From positions 1 to 50,349 of the forward strand of contig CAWEBF010000037.1 of assembly GCA_963807235.1 (NCBI GenBank): a stretch of DNA of 50,349 nt, given 5' to 3'. This DNA comes from CAWEBF01 sp963807235. GTDB taxonomy: Bacteria > Acidobacteriota > Vicinamibacteria > Vicinamibacterales > UBA2999. Positions 47,800 through 50,349 of this stretch are shown here, in pieces. The notes under the pieces were generated by a model. The model had not been told where the DNA came from, searched no databases, and saw only the letters and a program-made list of their open reading frames with translations. Position 1 is the stretch's first letter. Each line of letters starts with the position of its first letter. The position numbers and the translations under genes were made by a program.

Positions 47800-50341
47800 T
47801 TGCCTGATTTCCCGCGCGAGCCGCCCGCATCCGTTGACGCACTGACGACGCACAAGGCACAGCCCGCCAATCTGGAGGGCGGGGCGATCGGCCCGTACCG
47901 GCTCGTCCGCAAGCTGGGCGAGGGCGGGATGGGTGTCGTCTTCCACGCCCAGCAGACCGAGCCGATCCGCCGCGACGTCGCGCTGAAAGTGATCCGCCCG
48001 GGCATGGACAGTCAGCAGGTGATCGCCCGGTTCGAGAGCGAACGCCAGGCGCTCGCGTTGATGGAGCATTCCAACATCGCCTACGTGCTCGACGCGGGCA
48101 CGAGCGAGGCCGGCCTTCCCTACTTCGTGATGGAGCTCGTGGACGGCGTGCCCATCACCCGGGTACTGCGACCAGAAACGCCTGTCCCTGCGGGCGCGAA
48201 TCGAGCTCTTCCTCCTCGTCTGCCACGCCATTCAGCACGCGCACCAGAAGGGCATCATCCACCGCGACATCAAGCCGTCGAACGTGCTGGTGAAGGACCA
48301 GGAAGGCCGGGCCGTGCTGAAGGTGATCGACTTCGGCCTGGCCAAGGCGCTCGGCGCCCAGCTTTCCGACGCGTCGGTCACGGGGTTTGGAACGGTCCTC
48401 GGCACCCTGCGCTACATGAGCCCGGAACAGGCCGAGGTGACGCGGCGCGACGTCGACACGCGGAGCGACATCTACTCACTGGGCGTGCTGCTCTACGAGC
48501 TGCTCACCGGCTCGACGCCGCTCGAGCACGACCTGGCAGAGGCGTCGCTCTTCGACTCGCTGCGGCGAGTCCGCGAGGAAGAGGCCGCGGCACCGAGCAC
48601 GAGGCTCCGCCAGATGCCGAGCCTCGCACAGGTGGCGGCGCTGCGTTCGACGGACCCCGTGCGGCTTCCAGCCCAGGTGGACCGCGAGCTCGACTGGATC
48701 ACGCTCAAGACGCTCGAGAAGGATCGCGCCCACCGTTACGAGACGGTCAATGGGCTGGCGCGCGACCTGGAACGGTACCTGGAAGGCGAACCTGTCGATG
48801 CGGCGCCGCCGTCGGCCGCGTACCGCGTTCGGAAGCTGGTGCGGAAGCATCGCGTGGGGCTGGCGACGGCCGCCGGCTTCCTGGTGCTGGCGATCGCCGC
48901 CGCCATTGGCGGCGTATGGCTCGCCATCCGCGCCAATCTCGCCGAGCGGCAGGCTCGCGCGGTGAGCAGCTTTCTACGCGACGACGTGCTGGCGCAGGCC
49001 AGCCCGGAGACCCAGGCCAATCCGTCGACCCGGCCCGATCAAAACCTGACCGTGCGCATGGCGCTCGACCGCGCCGCCGCCCGCATCGGCAGCCGGTTCG
49101 CCGGAGAACCGCTCGTCGAGGCCGCCGTCCGGCACACGATTGGCGACACCTACCTCGACCTCGGCATCTACGAGAAGGCGCAGGAGCAGTTCGAACGCGC
49201 GGTCGCCCTTCGCAGCAGGCTCCTGGGGGACGACGATCCCGAGGCCCAGGCCAGCACTCTCGGCCTGGCTCGGGCCCTCGAGCAGCGCGGCCGCTACGAC
49301 GACGCCGCTCGCCTGCTGACGCCGCTCATCGAGAGGCTGCGGCGCGCGCGCGGAGCGGAACATCCGGAAACCGTAGACGCGGCGGCCAACATGGGCCGGC
49401 TGCTCTGGCAGCAGGGCAAGTACGCCGAGGCGGAGCCGGTCCTGCAGGCTGCGCTCGCCGGGCAACGGCGGACGCGCGGCGAGGACGACCTGGCCACGCT
49501 CGCGACGATGAACAGCCTCGCGAACACCTACTTCTCGCAGGCGAAGTACGCGGAATCGGAGCCGCTTTACCGCACCATCCTCGACCGGCGACGACGCGTG
49601 CAGGGCGCCGAGCACCCCAGCACCCTGGTCTCGATGAGCAACCTGGCCGGCCTGCTGCGGGTCCGCGGCAGGTACGACGAGGCCGAAGCGCTCTACACCG
49701 AGGTGCGGGACATGCGCCTGCGCGTGCTGGGTGCCGAGCATCCCGATACGCTGGCCGCCATCTACAACGTCGCCGCGCTCTACCAGGGGCTGGATCGCTA
49801 CGCCGACGCGGAGCCGCTCTATCGCCAGGTGCTGGAAGCTCGACGCCGTATCCTTGGAGAGGACCATCCCCGGACGCTGGCCACCGACTATGCACTCGGC
49901 GTGCTGATGCGGAGCCTGCGTAACTTCCCCGAAGCGGAGGCTCGCCTGGGCGCCGTGCTCGCCGGACGGCGGCGGGTGCTCGGCGAAGCGCACCCGGACA
50001 CCATCGATACCGAACTCGTGCTCGGGCGGGTCCAGATCGATGCGCGCCGTTTCGCTCAGGCCGAGCGCTCCCTGCGGAACGTGCTGCGCTTGTACGACCA
50101 GACGGGTGAACGCGGATGGCAGCGCGCTGCGGCAACGGGGCTTCTGGGCGAGAGCCTCGTCGGATTACGGCGCTACGCGGCCGCCGAACCGCTGCTGCTC
50201 GAGGGATACCGGACACTGGAGGCGCAGCGCGACGAGATCCCGGCCGACGAACAGCAGGTGTTCCGCGAGGCGCGCGCCGCCTTGCACCGCCTCTACCAGG
50301 AATGGGGACGGCCGGAGAAGGCGTCAGAGTGGGCGCCGTAG
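47800..50341 (+). CDS. Transmembrane serine/threonine protein kinase with TPR-10 repeats (one frameshift)
   Basis: Kinase: LGEGGMGVVFHA, catalytic Lys in VALKVIRPG, FESERQALALMEH, then in the shifted frame GIIHRDIKPSN, DFGLAKAL, MSPEQAEV. A juxtamembrane region leads to one TM helix (ATAAGFLVLAIAAAIGGVWL), then about seven 42-residue kinesin-light-chain-like TPRs with a recurring GAEHPxTL motif. The break is in the CCCGGG run near 48170; deleting one G restores TRYCDQKRLSLRARIELF. No ATG precedes the glycine loop in frame, so a TTG (47800) or GTG start is likely. It has no obvious partner and ends 8 bases before the window edge. Confidence 0.85.
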
Positions 50342-50349
50342 CTCTCGCT

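Noticed and set aside
1..50349. Programmed frameshifting or recoding as the cause of the broken frames
   Set aside because: The breaks fall at random places in unrelated genes, without a shared slippery site or downstream structure, and several lie in plain homopolymers.
1..50349. CRISPR arrays, tRNA, rRNA, insertion sequences, prophage genes
   Set aside because: None found: no regular spacer-repeat pattern, no transposase or integrase motif, no recognisable RNA gene. A computed scan would be more sensitive for tRNAs.

Overview
The window looks like a chromosomal segment of an acidobacterium, most plausibly class Vicinamibacteria. This is inferred from family content: a PadR regulator paired with an ADOP-type permease, three cytochrome c proteins of the DUF1592/DUF1588/DUF1585 type plus a DUF1552 partner, two DUF4159 proteins, TPR-tailed Ser/Thr kinases, two secreted proteins with a WEGDTLVVE motif, and high GC. 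I saw no rRNA, tRNA, CRISPR array, insertion sequence or phage gene. The sequence carries roughly 30-40 single-base indels: about half of the genes are read in two or more frames, while the rest, including a 904-codon gene, are open. Several breaks sit in homopolymers, so these are most likely assembly errors. Gene spans below are given across the breaks and each break is described.

Left part (1-11734): a glycoside hydrolase-glycosyltransferase 2 fusion that runs off the left edge; small secreted proteins; a Ser/Thr kinase with TolB/FlgO-like and TPR-like regions; the ribosome-rescue hydrolase ArfB; a beta-lactamase-fold serine hydrolase; a redoxin overlapping a cytochrome c - peptidylglycine-monooxygenase-like - TPR protein; and a Rieske oxygenase. 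Signalling block (11924-17027): a RedB-like redoxin, a multi-TM PAS histidine kinase, a CheY-like receiver and a REC-PAS-GGDEF-EAL protein, the last two overlapping by 4 bases. Then 17039-25976: a WEGDTLVVE protein, a type-B carboxylesterase, an FAD oxidoreductase next to a Tat-signal MmgE/PrpD protein, an HtrA protease, a secreted protein with two CxxC motifs, and DUF4159 copy 1.

Middle (26028-35061): a CotH-like protein, then on the minus strand a tight operon in the order histidine kinase, OmpR-type regulator, TPR-cytochrome c and compact cytochrome c, the first three joined by 4-base overlaps. It diverges from a two-TM potassium channel with RCK domains. The divergent interval has an 11-bp phased direct-repeat array, the pattern expected for an OmpR/PhoB-family regulator.

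Right part (35105-50341): a PQQ-dependent sugar dehydrogenase overlapping a metallo-beta-lactamase-fold protein that has two EF-hand loops inside its fold; DUF4159 copy 2; the ADOP permease with its PadR regulator; a VOC protein; a DUF1592 cytochrome - DUF1552 - ankyrin cluster; and a second TPR kinase. The general picture is a secreted and redox-enzyme-rich heterotroph with heavy two-component, cyclic-di-GMP and Ser/Thr kinase signalling. The best candidates for something undescribed are the two-component/cytochrome operon with its phased operator, the EF-hand metallo-hydrolase beside a PQQ enzyme, and the cytochrome c-fused copper monooxygenase-like protein.
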